From assembly GCF_900130015.1 (NCBI RefSeq), contig NZ_FQXS01000011.1, forward strand, positions 1 through 64,000: a DNA stretch of 64,000 bases, given 5' to 3'. Both the position numbers and the translations under genes were made by a program. How positions within the stretch are numbered: the first letter of the stretch is position 1; every line of letters begins with the position of its first letter. The stretch is from Desulfofustis glycolicus DSM 9705. Its GTDB lineage: Bacteria > Desulfobacterota > Desulfobulbia > Desulfobulbales > Desulfocapsaceae. The notes under the pieces were generated by a model. It was not told the origin of the DNA, did not search any database, and saw nothing but the letters and a program-made list of their open reading frames with translations. Shown here one piece after another: positions 29,292 to 39,077 of this stretch.

Positions 29292-29455
29292 CGTCTACCG
29301 GACTCCTCGTCGTAAAGAAGTGAAAACGACCGCTTCCGTGCGGCCACGAGCCCTCAATACCATCTGATCACATTTTTTGCAATGACTCGCCCCGCTTCTG
29401 CACACACTTTCTGCACCCTCCCCATGACTGACAACGGGACAGGTTAACGTCAGTT

Positions 29456-29520
29456 CCCCGGGCTGGCCGGTTCTGTCGGAGACTGCATCGTGAAGGCCCG
29501 GCAGGACGGAGAATGAGGCC
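29456..29520. repeat. Repeat family IV copy
   Basis: ccccgggctggccggttctg, tcggagactgcatcgtgaag, gcccggcaggacggagaatg: nearly the same sequence recurs at 46662-46726 upstream of gltX. Confidence 0.65.
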
Positions 29521-29711
29521 CGAAGGGCGGCGGACAGGACGTCCGCCGCCGGCGGCCAGGCCATGGATGCCCTGTCTGCCGGCCTCGGAGGCCAGCCGAA
29601 CAGGCCGCAGCGCAGCAGCCGGAGGCAGGGCCGGCCAGCCCTACCAACCGCGACTATTGAAAATGAGCGGGGGGCAGGAGGTGGCAGGAGTTACCGGAAT
29701 ACAGAAGTTTC

Positions 29712-29815
29712 CGGAGGACAGGTTAAAACCTGTCCCGCCGTTGGTTTTGACCTGTCCCGCCGTTGGTTGAGACTCGTCGCGCCGTTGGTTGAGACGTGCC
29801 CCCGATGGTTGAGAT
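29712..29815. repeat. Repeat family III, tandem array
   Basis: Four successive degenerating units: ggacaggttaaaacctgtcc + cgccgttggt; tttgacctgtcccgccgttg + gt; tgagactcgtcgcgccgttg + gt; tgagacgtgcccccgatggt + tgag. Period is about 25 bases. The first unit holds a perfect GGACAGGTT / AACCTGTCC inverted repeat. Confidence 0.7.
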
Positions 29816-29924
29816 TTACCGACAGGGAGAAGAATATCGTAGCATTATAGCACCCGGTGATGCTAAAAAGATGGAGAAGACCGGATACTTCCCACCATCA
29901 ATCACTGTTACTGAGCCGATCATC

Positions 29925-31301
29925 ATGGGAACCATACTCGTCGTCGACGATGAACAGAGCATGCGTGATTTCCTCAAAATCTTCCTGAGCAAGGAGGGGT
30001 ACCGGGTGCTGACCGCCGAAAACGGCGAGCAGGCGCTGGCCCGGATAGAGGAAAACCCAGTTGATCTGGTCATCACCGATATCCGCATGCCCGGAATGAG
30101 CGGCCTGGAACTTCTCGAGACAATCAGAGAAACCGCCACCGACCTGCCGGTCATCATGATCACCGCCTTCGCCTCGCCCAACGATGCGGTGCAGGCCATG
30201 AAAAACGGTGCCTTCGATTATATCAGCAAACCGTTCAACGTCGATGAGATCAAAACGGTCATCGCCTCGGCGACCCGACGAACCGACCCGGTCGCCCGGC
30301 AGGACCAGGCCGAGCAGCTCTTTCCGAACATTATCGGCAAGAGCAGAGAAATGCTGAAGATTTTCGATATGATCAAGCGTATCGCCCCAACACCGGCCAA
30401 CGTGCTCATCTACGGAGAATCGGGCACCGGCAAGGAACTGGTGGCCCAGGCCATCCATGCCAAGAGCAAGGCCAGCGCCTCGCCGTTCGTGCCGATCACC
30501 TGCAGCGCCATTCCCGAAGAACTGATGGAGAGCGAGTTGTTCGGCCATATCAAGGGCTCGTTCACCGGAGCCATCGCCGACAAACCGGGACTCTTCCAGG
30601 AGGCCCACAACGGCACCGCTTTCCTCGATGAGATCGGCGAGTTGACTCCGATCATCCAGACCAAACTACTCAGGGTATTGCAGGAACGGGAGATCAAACC
30701 GGTCGGCGGCACCAGGATCATTCCGATCACGGTGCGGATTATCGCCGCCACCAACCGGATTCTCGAAGAAGAAATCATGGCCGGACGATTCCGGGAAGAC
30801 CTCTTTTATCGCCTGGCCGTGGTGCCGATCAGGGTCCCGTCCCTGCGTGAACGCAAAAGCGACATCCCATTACTGGTCGATCATTTCCTGGCAAAATACT
30901 CCCGGCTCCTCGGTAAAGAGATTCGCGAGGTGTCCTCCTATGCGCTGCAGGTGTTGATGAACTACGATTTTCCGGGCAATGTGCGGGAACTGGAAAACAT
31001 CATTGAACGGGGCGTCGCGCTGGAGTCTTCCAACATCATCTTGCCGGAAAACCTGTCTTTGACCGGATCGCTGCGTCTGCAGAAAACCGCCGAGCAACCG
31101 CCCGATAAGACCTTTCAGGCGGTGGCAGACGAAGAGGAGTTATATCGCCGTGGGCTCGACGACGTTATTGCCGACCTGGAAAAACGGCTGATCAGCCATG
31201 CCCTGACGCAGTCAGGGAACTCGAAGACCAAAGCGGCTGAACTGCTCCGCGTCAGTTTCCGTTCCCTACGCTACAAAACCAAGAAATATCAATTGGACTG
31301 A
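29925..31301 (+). CDS. Sigma54-dependent response regulator, PilR/NtrC type
   Basis: About 458 aa. Receiver (ILVVDDEQSMRDFL, phosphoacceptor in LVITDIRMPGMSG), AAA+ domain with Walker A YGESGTGKELVAQAI, the sigma54-contact loop GSFTGA, ATNRILEEE and NVRELENIIERG, and a Fis-type HTH (SKTKAAELLRVSFRSLRYKT). It activates sigma54 promoters, in PilR families the pilin gene. ATG 29925 is chosen from homology (MGTILVVDDE); no strong Shine-Dalgarno is seen, and the frame extends to 29796. It forms a pair with the next gene, 30 bases on; here the regulator precedes the kinase. Confidence 0.9.
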   Translation: MGTILVVDDEQSMRDFLKIFLSKEGYRVLTAENGEQALARIEENPVDLVITDIRMPGMSGLELLETIRETATDLPVIMITAFASPNDAVQAMKNGAFDYISKPFNVDEIKTVIASATRRTDPVARQDQAEQLFPNIIGKSREMLKIFDMIKRIAPTPANVLIYGESGTGKELVAQAIHAKSKASASPFVPITCSAIPEELMESELFGHIKGSFTGAIADKPGLFQEAHNGTAFLDEIGELTPIIQTKLLRVLQEREIKPVGGTRIIPITVRIIAATNRILEEEIMAGRFREDLFYRLAVVPIRVPSLRERKSDIPLLVDHFLAKYSRLLGKEIREVSSYALQVLMNYDFPGNVRELENIIERGVALESSNIILPENLSLTGSLRLQKTAEQPPDKTFQAVADEEELYRRGLDDVIADLEKRLISHALTQSGNSKTKAAELLRVSFRSLRYKTKKYQLD

Positions 31302-31331
31302 TCCGGCAGGCAACCACGCAGCCAACGTTCA

Positions 31332-33062
31332 ATGAAACTCTTCTCTCAATTCAACCTCGGCCGGGGAGGCGACTCCTTCGGCGATCTGATGAAGCAGCAA
31401 TTGCTCTGGCTCCTGCTGCTGCGCGTGGTGCTCTATACCCTGCTGCTGCTGATCAGTCTGCTGCTGACGGACGAGCGTTTCGACGTTATCACCATGCCGC
31501 CGAGCCTGCTGATCCTGTTCACACTCGGCATCTATCTGATCACTGTCGCAACCGCGTTTCTGCTCATCCACACCTACGGCGAATTTCGCCGGTTCGGCTT
31601 CATCCAGACAATCCTGGACGCACTGTTCGCCTCCTTGCTCGTCTATCTCACCGGTGCCTCCCAATCGATCTTTTCTTCGGTCTATTTTTTCCCGATCATC
31701 GCCGGCGGACTACTGGTACCAATCAAGGGCGGCTTGATCGGTGCCGCTGCATCAACCCTGCTCTACGGGGTGGTCCTCGCTCTCGAGTATTTCGGTATTG
31801 TCCCCGATTACCTGGAATATTTTGGACTCCTCGAGTCTCACAACCTGTTTGCCAGCATCAACCATTTTGCCACCAAAGGACTCTCATTCTTCCTGGCCGG
31901 CGTGATCAGCGCGCTGTTCGGAACCCGGCTCAAATCAACCACCGACGCATTGACCAGCACCCGCTACGATTTTACCCGGTTGACCCTGCTCTACAAAGAA
32001 GTCTTCGATAATATTTCCACCGGTATCATCACCTTCGACGGCACCGGCACCGTCACCTCGGCCAATACCGCCGCTGCCGGCATTTCCGGAATAAACACCG
32101 CCGACATGGTCGGCAGAAAACTAGCCGCCATCTTCCCGACAATCGACTTGGAAAGCCAGTCCAGTCGCAATGTCTGTGATTTCCAGTGCCCCAACGGCCA
32201 GACTATCCGTCTCGGTTATGCCTGCTCCGGAATCCAGCCTCCGGAACCGGCCCGGCAAACAAACGAGGCGTCGGAACAGCAGACCTACATCTTGACACTG
32301 AAGGACATCGGGGAAATCGAACGGTTGGAGGCCCAGATGCGCCAGGCTGAGAAACTTGCCGCCATCGGCATGATGAGTGCAAGCATCGCCCACGATTTTC
32401 GCAATCCGCTGGCCGCCATCTCCGGATCAGCGCAGGTGCTCGCCCATGAATTCGCATCGCGTGAGGACGATCGCCGGGAAAATTACGAACTGACCAGAAT
32501 CATTTTGCGTGAATCGGATCGGTTGATCAAGACCATCGCCGATTTTCTCAAATTTGCCCGTCCGGACACGGTCGATCGCGACTGGTTTCTGCTCCGCCCC
32601 TGTATCGAAGATATCCTCCAGGTTTGCAAGGCGGACCCGAAATGGCCGAAAACCGCCCGCATCGACGTGCAGGTCGATGCGCATTTTCGCGTCTGGGCCG
32701 ACGAAAAACAATTGTTCACCGTCCTCAGCCACCTGATCAATAATGCCATGGCCTTCTGTCCGAAGCAGCGGGAGCATCTGGAAATCACGGCTCAGCAATT
32801 ACGCATCGCCGATCGGGGCGACATGAGTTCCATCACCGTTTTTGACAACGGCCCCGGTATCAAAGCAGACGAGACGAAAAAGATTTTCGAACCGTTTTTC
32901 ACGACTCGGGCCGACGGCACCGGACTCGGCCTGGCCATTGTCAAACAAACCGTCGAAGCACACAACGGGTTTATCGTGGTAAGCGATTCACCGCTCGGCG
33001 GTGCCGGTTTCTCGATCTTTTTATCCCTGTCTTCACTGGACGACACACCGTTGTCGTCCTGA
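31332..33062 (+). CDS. Membrane sensor histidine kinase, PilS type
   Basis: 576 aa. About six N-terminal membrane segments (residues 25-210; for example LLLLRVVLYTLLLLISLLLT, LLILFTLGIYLITVATAFLL, IIAGGLLVPIKGGLIGAAAS), a PAS domain (about 225-335, NISTGIITFDGTGTVTSANT), a HisKA helix with IAHDFRNPLAAISGS and a HATPase with NGPGI and [12 protein letters not shown]. This topology is that of PilS, partner of the upstream regulator. PilS senses the pilin pool in the membrane in Pseudomonas; that function is only suggested here. Its stop codon directly abuts the stop of the convergent murA gene with no terminator between them. Confidence 0.88.
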   Translation: MKLFSQFNLGRGGDSFGDLMKQQLLWLLLLRVVLYTLLLLISLLLTDERFDVITMPPSLLILFTLGIYLITVATAFLLIHTYGEFRRFGFIQTILDALFASLLVYLTGASQSIFSSVYFFPIIAGGLLVPIKGGLIGAAASTLLYGVVLALEYFGIVPDYLEYFGLLESHNLFASINHFATKGLSFFLAGVISALFGTRLKSTTDALTSTRYDFTRLTLLYKEVFDNISTGIITFDGTGTVTSANTAAAGISGINTADMVGRKLAAIFPTIDLESQSSRNVCDFQCPNGQTIRLGYACSGIQPPEPARQTNEASEQQTYILTLKDIGEIERLEAQMRQAEKLAAIGMMSASIAHDFRNPLAAISGSAQVLAHEFASREDDRRENYELTRIILRESDRLIKTIADFLKFARPDTVDRDWFLLRPCIEDILQVCKADPKWPKTARIDVQVDAHFRVWADEKQLFTVLSHLINNAMAFCPKQREHLEITAQQLRIADRGDMSSITVFDNGPGIKADETKKIFEPFFTTRADGTGLGLAIVKQTVEAHNGFIVVSDSPLGGAGFSIFLSLSSLDDTPLSS

Positions 33063-34337
33063 TCACGCCTTCTCTTTCCAGACGCTGGCCCCAAGCCCGC
33101 TCAGTTTCGCGACCAGATTCTCATAGCCCCGTTCAAGGTGGTAAATTCGGGCTATTTCAGTGCGGTTGGCGGCGGCAAGTCCGGCGATTACCAGTGAAGA
33201 CGAAGCCCGCAGATCGGTGGCCATGACCGGGGCGCCGCTGAGGCCGTTCGGACCGCGGCCGGTAACCACCGCGTTGTTGCCTTCGGTCCTGATATCGGCG
33301 CCCATCCGCCGCAATTCAGCCACATGCATGAAACGGTTTTCGAAAATCGTTTCCCGTATCACGCACATACCATTGCTCAACGTCATCAGCGCCATGAATT
33401 GCGCCTGCAAATCCGTCGGATATCCGGGATAGGGCATGGTCTTGATATCGACCCCTTTCAGGCGATTCCGGTCCCGCGGCTCCAAGCAAAGCGTTACGGA
33501 TCGCTCGCCGACGGTAACGCGGGCTCCGGACTCCGCAAGCTTGTCGAGCAGGGCGGGCAGATGCTCCGGTCGACAATCTCTCACCGTTACTTCACCGCCG
33601 GCGGCCGCTCCGGCGATCAAGTAGGTACCGGCCTCGATGCGATCGGGAATGATTTCGATCTCCGCCGGCTGCAATTGATCGACACCGCGAATGGTCAGCT
33701 GACTGCTGCCCTTCCCGTCGATCTCGGCCCCCATACCAACGAGCATGTCGATCAGGTTGCCGATCTCCGGCTCCCGGGCCGCGTTCCTGAGAATGGTCGT
33801 TCCTTCGGCCAATACCGCCGCCATCAGAATATTTTCGGTGCCGGTCACCGACGGGATGTCGAAATATACGGTCGTCCCCTGCAACCGTCCGTCGATTAAG
33901 GCCTCAACATAGCCATGTTCGAGATGGCAGGTAACGCCGAACCGTTCAAAACCGTTGATATGAAAGTTGATCGGCCGCTCACCGATGGCACAGCCACCGG
34001 GCAGCGAAACCTTTGCTCGCCCCAGCCGTCCGAGCAGTGGTCCGAGCACCAGTACCGAAGCCCGCATGGTCTTGACCAGATCATAGGAAACCTCCGTGTA
34101 GGCAATCGAGCTGCTATCGATAAACAGTGTGCCACCGTCCCGCCGCCAGGTGGCTCCAAGTTCGTCGAGCAGCGACAAAATGGTCCTGGTATCACGGAGA
34201 TCCGGAACGTTTCTGAGCACATGGACGCCGGGAGCGAGCAATGTTGCAGCTATCAACGGCAATGCGGCATTTTTGGCGCCGCTGATGACGACCTCTCCCT
34301 CGAGCGGCCGCCCTCCTTCGACAATCATTTTTTCCAT
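33063..34337 (-). CDS. murA: UDP-N-acetylglucosamine 1-carboxyvinyltransferase
   Basis: 424 aa. First committed step of peptidoglycan synthesis: transfer of enolpyruvate from PEP to UDP-GlcNAc. The two-domain EPSP-like fold is covered end to end: [40 protein letters not shown] with the catalytic, fosfomycin-sensitive Cys, [19 protein letters not shown] and [20 protein letters not shown], ending with a family-typical [15 protein letters not shown]. Follows prmC by 14 bases as the last gene of the prfA-prmC-murA run, a common arrangement. Confidence 0.96.
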   Translation of the reverse strand: MEKMIVEGGRPLEGEVVISGAKNAALPLIAATLLAPGVHVLRNVPDLRDTRTILSLLDELGATWRRDGGTLFIDSSSIAYTEVSYDLVKTMRASVLVLGPLLGRLGRAKVSLPGGCAIGERPINFHINGFERFGVTCHLEHGYVEALIDGRLQGTTVYFDIPSVTGTENILMAAVLAEGTTILRNAAREPEIGNLIDMLVGMGAEIDGKGSSQLTIRGVDQLQPAEIEIIPDRIEAGTYLIAGAAAGGEVTVRDCRPEHLPALLDKLAESGARVTVGERSVTLCLEPRDRNRLKGVDIKTMPYPGYPTDLQAQFMALMTLSNGMCVIRETIFENRFMHVAELRRMGADIRTEGNNAVVTGRGPNGLSGAPVMATDLRASSSLVIAGLAAANRTEIARIYHLERGYENLVAKLSGLGASVWKEKA

Positions 34338-34351
34338 GGCACTATCGTTAT

Positions 34352-35245
34352 TCAGGCTGCGCGAATATGAACGACACGATCCCGACCGGCATAATCCTTG
34401 AGGATCTCGACAAAGCGATAACCGGTGGTTGATCGTGCCCGGGAAAACAACGTCCTGATCGCATTTCCCTGTTCTTCGCCTATTTCTATAAAGCAGTCAC
34501 CGCCGGGTGCAAGCAGGTCCGGCAGGGCCGACGCAATCGCGGTGATCACCTCCATGCCGGAAGCACCGCCGTCAAGGGCGAGACGCGGCTCGAACCGTGC
34601 CACCTCAGGCTCGAGTCGATGGTCCACGTCGTCCCGACGGATATACGGAGGATTGGTAACGATCAGGGAAAACATCCGTTGTTGCCGCAGGCATGTCACC
34701 AGATCTCCCTGGACCAAAGCAACCCGATCAAGAACCCCATGTCGCCGGCAATTGACGCGGGCCACGGCCAATGCCACAGCGGAAATATCGACGGCGATGA
34801 CCTCCCGCAAGGCCTCGCGGGCCAGAACAACACCAATCACCCCGGAACCGCAGCAGAGATCGAGCCATCGCCCAGACTGGCAGGTGAAGTTTCTGCGAGC
34901 CAATGCCATCTCAAGCAAAAATTCGGTTTCCGGTCGCGGAATCAGAACGGCCGGCGTAACGACAAACGGCAACGACCAGAACTCTTTCTCACCGGTGATA
35001 TAGGCGAGCGGTTCCCGGTTCAACCGGCGCCGAAGCAGCGCCGAGAAAAGGCGGTGCCGTTGATCATCGACTGTTTCCCGAGTTGCCAGGTACAACTCGG
35101 TCCGGCCGATACCGAGACAAAAACCGAGCAGCAATTCAGCCTCAAGCCGTGCCTCGTCAATGCCGGCTGCCGCCAACGCGGCTGCCGCCTGCTGCAGGTG
35201 CTCTGCGACAGTCGAACACGCCACACCGTCGCCACGCCCACTCAT
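34352..35245 (-). CDS. prmC: Release factor glutamine methyltransferase
   Basis: 297 aa. It methylates the Gln of the GGQ motif in RF1/RF2. The SAM-binding domain shows [15 protein letters not shown] and the NPPY motif in [12 protein letters not shown]; the N-terminal helical domain (about 10-90) binds the factor, with [14 protein letters not shown]. It lies 14 bases after prfA, its substrate gene. Confidence 0.95.
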   Translation of the reverse strand: MSGRGDGVACSTVAEHLQQAAAALAAAGIDEARLEAELLLGFCLGIGRTELYLATRETVDDQRHRLFSALLRRRLNREPLAYITGEKEFWSLPFVVTPAVLIPRPETEFLLEMALARRNFTCQSGRWLDLCCGSGVIGVVLAREALREVIAVDISAVALAVARVNCRRHGVLDRVALVQGDLVTCLRQQRMFSLIVTNPPYIRRDDVDHRLEPEVARFEPRLALDGGASGMEVITAIASALPDLLAPGGDCFIEIGEEQGNAIRTLFSRARSTTGYRFVEILKDYAGRDRVVHIRAA

Positions 35246-35259
35246 CGTCCTTAGCCAGT

Positions 35260-36330
35260 TCAGCTCAACGCTTTCAAACGCTGGGCCTGATCGTAGGAAA
35301 CCAACGGCTCGATGACCTCATCGAGCTTGCCGTTCATAATCGATTCGAGTTTGTAGAGCGTCAGGTTAATACGATGATCGGTCAATCGCCCCTGCGGAAA
35401 ATTGTACGTGCGGATGCGTTCGCTGCGATCGCCGCTGCCGACCTGACTTTTCCGGCTCTGTGACATCTTGTCGTGCTGTTCTTGCTCAAGACGGTCGAGC
35501 AAGCGGGCCCGCAGCACGGTCAGGGCCTTGGCCTTATTCTTGTGCTGTGATTTTTCATCCTGGCAGGTCACAACCAGGCCGGTCGGCAGGTGGGTAACCC
35601 GCACCGCCGAGTCGGTGGTATTGACGCTCTGGCCTCCGGGGCCGGATGACCGGTAAACATCAAACTTCAATTCATTGGGATCGATATCCAGCTCGACTTC
35701 GTCGGCCTCGGGCAGGATGGCGACGGTCACGGCCGAGGTGTGAATCCGACCTTGGGTCTCCGTTTCCGGTACCCGCTGGACCCGATGGACGCCACTTTCG
35801 AATTTGAGTCGGGAATAGACGTTATCCCCGCTGATCAAGGCAATGATCTCTTTAAAGCCGCCGATACCGAGCGGGTTGGAAGACATGACTTCGACGTGCC
35901 ACCCCATCGTCTCGGCGTAACGGCTATACATGCGAAACAGGTCGGCCACGAACAGGGCCGCTTCATCGCCGCCGGTGCCGGCGCGAATCTCGAGAAAGGT
36001 ATTTTTCTCGTCGTTGGGGTCCTTCGGCAGCAGGAGGAGCTTGATCGCCTGCTCCAACCGTTTTTCTTCGGCCTGCAACTCTTCAATCTCCGTACGGGCA
36101 AGATCGCGCAGTTCATCATCTTCAGAATCGTCCTGGATAATCAAACGATTACCGGCAATCTGCCGCTGCACCTTTTCATAAGCGGCGTAGAGACCGGCCA
36201 ATCGACTCAGCTGGGAATGCTCCTTGACGATCCGCCGGTACTCTTGCTGATTGTGTACCAGTGCCGGGTCGGCGAGACGTCCTTCGAGTTCGGCGAGTTT
36301 GTCGGTGATGTCGTGCAGAGATTCAAGCAT
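35260..36330 (-). CDS. prfA: Peptide chain release factor 1
   Basis: 356 aa. Recognises UAA/UAG and releases the peptide. The peptidyl-hydrolase loop [17 protein letters not shown] and the [10 protein letters not shown] motif are intact. The codon-reading tripeptide region is in the middle domain ([16 protein letters not shown], where RF1 normally has PxT: PET). Upstream is the rpmE terminator, so prfA probably starts its own transcript with prmC and murA. Confidence 0.96.
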   Translation of the reverse strand: MLESLHDITDKLAELEGRLADPALVHNQQEYRRIVKEHSQLSRLAGLYAAYEKVQRQIAGNRLIIQDDSEDDELRDLARTEIEELQAEEKRLEQAIKLLLLPKDPNDEKNTFLEIRAGTGGDEAALFVADLFRMYSRYAETMGWHVEVMSSNPLGIGGFKEIIALISGDNVYSRLKFESGVHRVQRVPETETQGRIHTSAVTVAILPEADEVELDIDPNELKFDVYRSSGPGGQSVNTTDSAVRVTHLPTGLVVTCQDEKSQHKNKAKALTVLRARLLDRLEQEQHDKMSQSRKSQVGSGDRSERIRTYNFPQGRLTDHRINLTLYKLESIMNGKLDEVIEPLVSYDQAQRLKALS

Positions 36331-36354
36331 GAACGCATCCGAACACTACGTAAA

Positions 36355-36400
36355 ATAAATAAAAAAGTCCACAGCGACGATGATCATCACTGCGGACTCC
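36355..36400 (-). terminator. Intrinsic terminator after rpmE
   Basis: On the minus strand an imperfect hairpin AGTCCGCAGTGATGATCATC / GTCGCTGTGGAC is followed directly by TTTTTT. It ends the rpmE transcript just before the prfA start. Confidence 0.7.
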
Positions 36401-36406
36401 CAATCG

Positions 36407-36432
36407 CCGGCACGAGCGTTCTGCCGTGCCGG
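36407..36432 (-). other. Second hairpin downstream of rpmE
   Basis: Perfect stem CCGGCACG / CGTGCCGG with a 10-base loop, immediately upstream of the terminator at 36355-36400. It could protect the rpmE mRNA end or form a tandem terminator. Confidence 0.5.
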
Positions 36433-36443
36433 TTTGCATATAG

Positions 36444-36665
36444 CTAGGCGTTGTTTTTCGTTTCGTAATGCTTGGCGTAGCGGCGACGGAACTTCTCGAT
36501 CCGGCCGGCGGTATCGATCAGTTTCTGCTTGCCGGTAAAAAACGGATGGCAAGCGGAACAAATTTCAACCTTGAGTTCCGGCAGGATGGAGCCGATCTCG
36601 AAGCTGTTGCCGCAGGCACACGTGGCAGTGATGGTATGGTATTTCGGGTGGATATCCTTTTTCAT
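36444..36665 (-). CDS. rpmE: Ribosomal protein bL31, zinc-binding form
   Basis: 73 aa. 50S subunit protein bridging to the 30S head. It contains the four zinc cysteines of the C+ type: Cys16, Cys18 (CACG) and Cys36, Cys39 (CSACHPF), so it is not the zinc-free paralogue induced under zinc limitation. [15 protein letters not shown] is a typical start. Downstream of rho, as is often seen, and followed by two hairpins. Confidence 0.96.
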   Translation of the reverse strand: MKKDIHPKYHTITATCACGNSFEIGSILPELKVEICSACHPFFTGKQKLIDTAGRIEKFRRRYAKHYETKNNA

Positions 36666-36799
36666 GGTGGCCTCAGCCCTCCCAAAGCGTTGTCAAATAG
36701 TCATCAGGTACAACTTATACAATCAAAGAGAGTAATTTTACTCCATCGAGAAAAAAGTACAAGCGAAAAATACTCGAATTGCCTGGCACGGACGGAGCG

Positions 36800-38053
36800 T
36801 CAACTGTTCATCGAATCAAGGAAATCGCGATTTGTTTTCTGAGCCCGCAATTTGTCGAGCAGGAACTCCATGCCGTCGGCAGGGTTCATGGCCGAGAGGA
36901 GCTTTCGCAAGATCCAGACACGATTGAGCACATCCTCTTTAAGGAGCAGATCTTCCTTCCGTGTGCCGGAGCGTTTGATATCAATAGCCGGGAAAATACG
37001 TTTATCGGCCATCTTCCGATCGAGAATGAGTTCCATATTGCCGGTTCCCTTGAACTCTTCGAAGATGACCTCGTCCATTTTCGAACCCGTTTCAACCAGG
37101 GCCGTGGCTATGATGCTCAGGCTGCCGCCTTCTTCGATATTACGAGCGGCACCGAAAAATCGTTTCGGCCGGTGCAGGGCGTTTGCTTCGACACCGCCGG
37201 AAAGGATCTTGCCGCTGGCGGGGGTCACCGTATTGTAGGCTCGTGCGAGCCTGGTAATACTATCGAGCAGGATGACTACATCTTTTTTGTGCTCAACCAG
37301 TCGTTTTGCCTTTTCAATAACCATCTCGGCAACCTGGATGTGTCGCTGCGGCGGTTCGTCAAAGGTGGAGCTGACCACCTCGGCGGCCTTGACGCTCCTC
37401 TGCATCTCGGTGACCTCTTCCGGTCGCTCGTCGATAAGCAGCACTATCAGGTAGACTTCCTTGTGGTTGCGGACAATCGAATTGGCAATCTTCTGCATCA
37501 GAACCGTTTTACCGGTACGCGGCGGAGCAACGATCAGTCCGCGCTGACCTTTGCCGATCGGAGCGAACAGGTCCATCACCCGCATAGAAAAATTGTCAGG
37601 CTGCCACTCCAGGTCGAATTTCTCCTCCGGGTGGAGTGGCGTCAAATTACCAAACAAAGTCTTCTGTTTGGCAGCTTCAGGGGGATCGAAGTTGACGCTT
37701 TCGACTTTGAGCAGCGCGAAATAGCGTTCACTCTCCTTCGGCGCTCTGACCATCCCCTCGATCACATCCCCCGTCCTCAGGTTGAGGCGCCGGATCTGCG
37801 ACGGCGACACATAAATGTCGTCGGGACCGGGCAGATAATTGTAATCGGGAGCACGGAGAAACCCGAAACCATCCGGCAGAATCTCAAGAACACCATTGCC
37901 GCGCAGCTTTCCTTCCTTGTCGGCCTGAGCCTGAAGGATGGCGAAGATCAGTTCCTGTTTTCGAAGAGAACTGTAGCCTTCTACATTCAGCTCACGGGCA
38001 TGCTGCACCAATTCTTCGATCTTCTGCAGTTTGAGTTCCGCCAGGTTCATCAC
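36800..38053 (-). CDS. rho: Transcription termination factor Rho
   Basis: 417 aa, standard length. Hexameric RNA helicase. The N-terminal helix bundle ([20 protein letters not shown]) and cold-shock RNA-binding fold ([20 protein letters not shown]) precede the ATPase with [36 protein letters not shown] and [13 protein letters not shown]. The Q-loop and R-loop ([10 protein letters not shown]) are present. Long gaps on both sides (about 360 bases upstream, 135 downstream) suggest its own promoter. Confidence 0.97.
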   Translation of the reverse strand: MMNLAELKLQKIEELVQHARELNVEGYSSLRKQELIFAILQAQADKEGKLRGNGVLEILPDGFGFLRAPDYNYLPGPDDIYVSPSQIRRLNLRTGDVIEGMVRAPKESERYFALLKVESVNFDPPEAAKQKTLFGNLTPLHPEEKFDLEWQPDNFSMRVMDLFAPIGKGQRGLIVAPPRTGKTVLMQKIANSIVRNHKEVYLIVLLIDERPEEVTEMQRSVKAAEVVSSTFDEPPQRHIQVAEMVIEKAKRLVEHKKDVVILLDSITRLARAYNTVTPASGKILSGGVEANALHRPKRFFGAARNIEEGGSLSIIATALVETGSKMDEVIFEEFKGTGNMELILDRKMADKRIFPAIDIKRSGTRKEDLLLKEDVLNRVWILRKLLSAMNPADGMEFLLDKLRAQKTNRDFLDSMNS

Positions 38054-38411
38054 TGTTGGTCTCTCCTTCTTCTTAATGACAGGGAATTGTTATGATGGCT
38101 CGGATGCTTCCGAGTGGATACGGTCGCACCGGGAAAGACCGGGCCGCTGGATAGGCCCCACCGGCCGGCCGACACGCACTTATTCATGCGGGACTATCCC
38201 GCACGGGTTTACACTTAAAACAGATGTCGGTAATTAATCGTTTTAATCGGTCGTCAAGAGTTGGCTGGCAAGGCGATTTGCAGGAGCAAATGTATTGTTT
38301 TTAAATGCCTTCTATCAATATATACCCGGTTCACACGGGCGCCACGTTCTTTGGAAACTATGTATCAGATTTTCAATAGATTATTTCAGGCGGGAGTCCG
38401 TTTTGATCGTT
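38054..38411. other. Intergenic region upstream of rho
   Basis: About 360 bases between rho and coaE (both minus). There is a short perfect hairpin TGCGGGA-cta-TCCCGCA (38187-38203) without a T-tract and an AT-rich area around 38230-38300 that may carry the rho promoter. No gene seen. It would be the place for Rho autoregulation, but no specific element is recognised. Confidence 0.4.
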
Positions 38412-39077
38412 TCATCCCTTATACGTACTCTTGCCGGGGGTGTCAAGTCTTTTAGAGCTCGTATTGCGATTTTGCGGTATCCTGAAACGAGATCGCAAAA
38501 AGTCGGCCAGTCTCGCCACCTGAGCCGTCAGCGCAGCACGATCTCCATCGTTGATAATCAGCCAGTCGGCTTGACTCCGCTTCTGCTCGGCAGGCAGCTG
38601 CGCCGCCATGATACGCTCGATCTGATCGGCGGGCACTGCATCTCTGGCTGTAACGCGTTTGAAAACCAGCTCTCGCGGCGCATCGACACAGACGATGAAA
38701 TCAAAGTCATCGTGCCAGCCACTCTCGAACAATAGCGGCACTTCAGCGACGACGCAGCGATAGCGGCCGGCAGCACGACCGGCGTTGAGCAGTTCCCGGC
38801 GCACGAGTGGATGTAAAATCGCCTCCAACTCCCGGCGCGCTGCCTCGTCGGCAAAAATCGCTCGCCGCAACCGGGCGCGATCGATCGGGCCTTCCGGCCG
38901 TTCAAGAAAGGCCGCTCCGAAATGCTCAACGAAGAGGCGATAACCGGGATGTCCGACAACGAGTTGATCGCGGCATAATTGATCGGCGCTAAATACCGGC
39001 GCCTCCAGCTCGCTGCCGAGCAGTGTGGCCACCGAACTCTTGCCGGTACCGATGGTACCGGTGATGCCGATCAGCAT
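38412..39077 (-). CDS. coaE: Dephospho-CoA kinase
   Basis: 221 aa. Last step of coenzyme A synthesis, phosphorylating the 3'-OH of dephospho-CoA. P-loop GITGTIGTGKSSVATLLG, substrate residues SADQLCRDQL and the lid VAEVPLLFESGWHDDFDFIV are typical. The C-terminal 15-20 residues (NRNTSSKRLDTPGKSTYKG) are not conserved. It overlaps rluD by seven bases and is thus translationally linked to it. Confidence 0.93.
   Translation of the reverse strand: MLIGITGTIGTGKSSVATLLGSELEAPVFSADQLCRDQLVVGHPGYRLFVEHFGAAFLERPEGPIDRARLRRAIFADEAARRELEAILHPLVRRELLNAGRAAGRYRCVVAEVPLLFESGWHDDFDFIVCVDAPRELVFKRVTARDAVPADQIERIMAAQLPAEQKRSQADWLIINDGDRAALTAQVARLADFLRSRFRIPQNRNTSSKRLDTPGKSTYKG

Larger units (their letters stand above)
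29292..29924. other. Repeat-filled intergenic region upstream of pilR
   Basis: About 630 bases between divergent tatC and pilR-like genes. No supported CDS. It contains a family IV copy (29456-29520), a GC-rich section and a tandem family III array (29712-29815). The pilR promoter must be in or after the array. Confidence 0.5.

Noticed and set aside
29712-29815. CRISPR array
   Set aside because: The units are adjacent and diverging with no unique spacers of constant length, and no cas genes are near.
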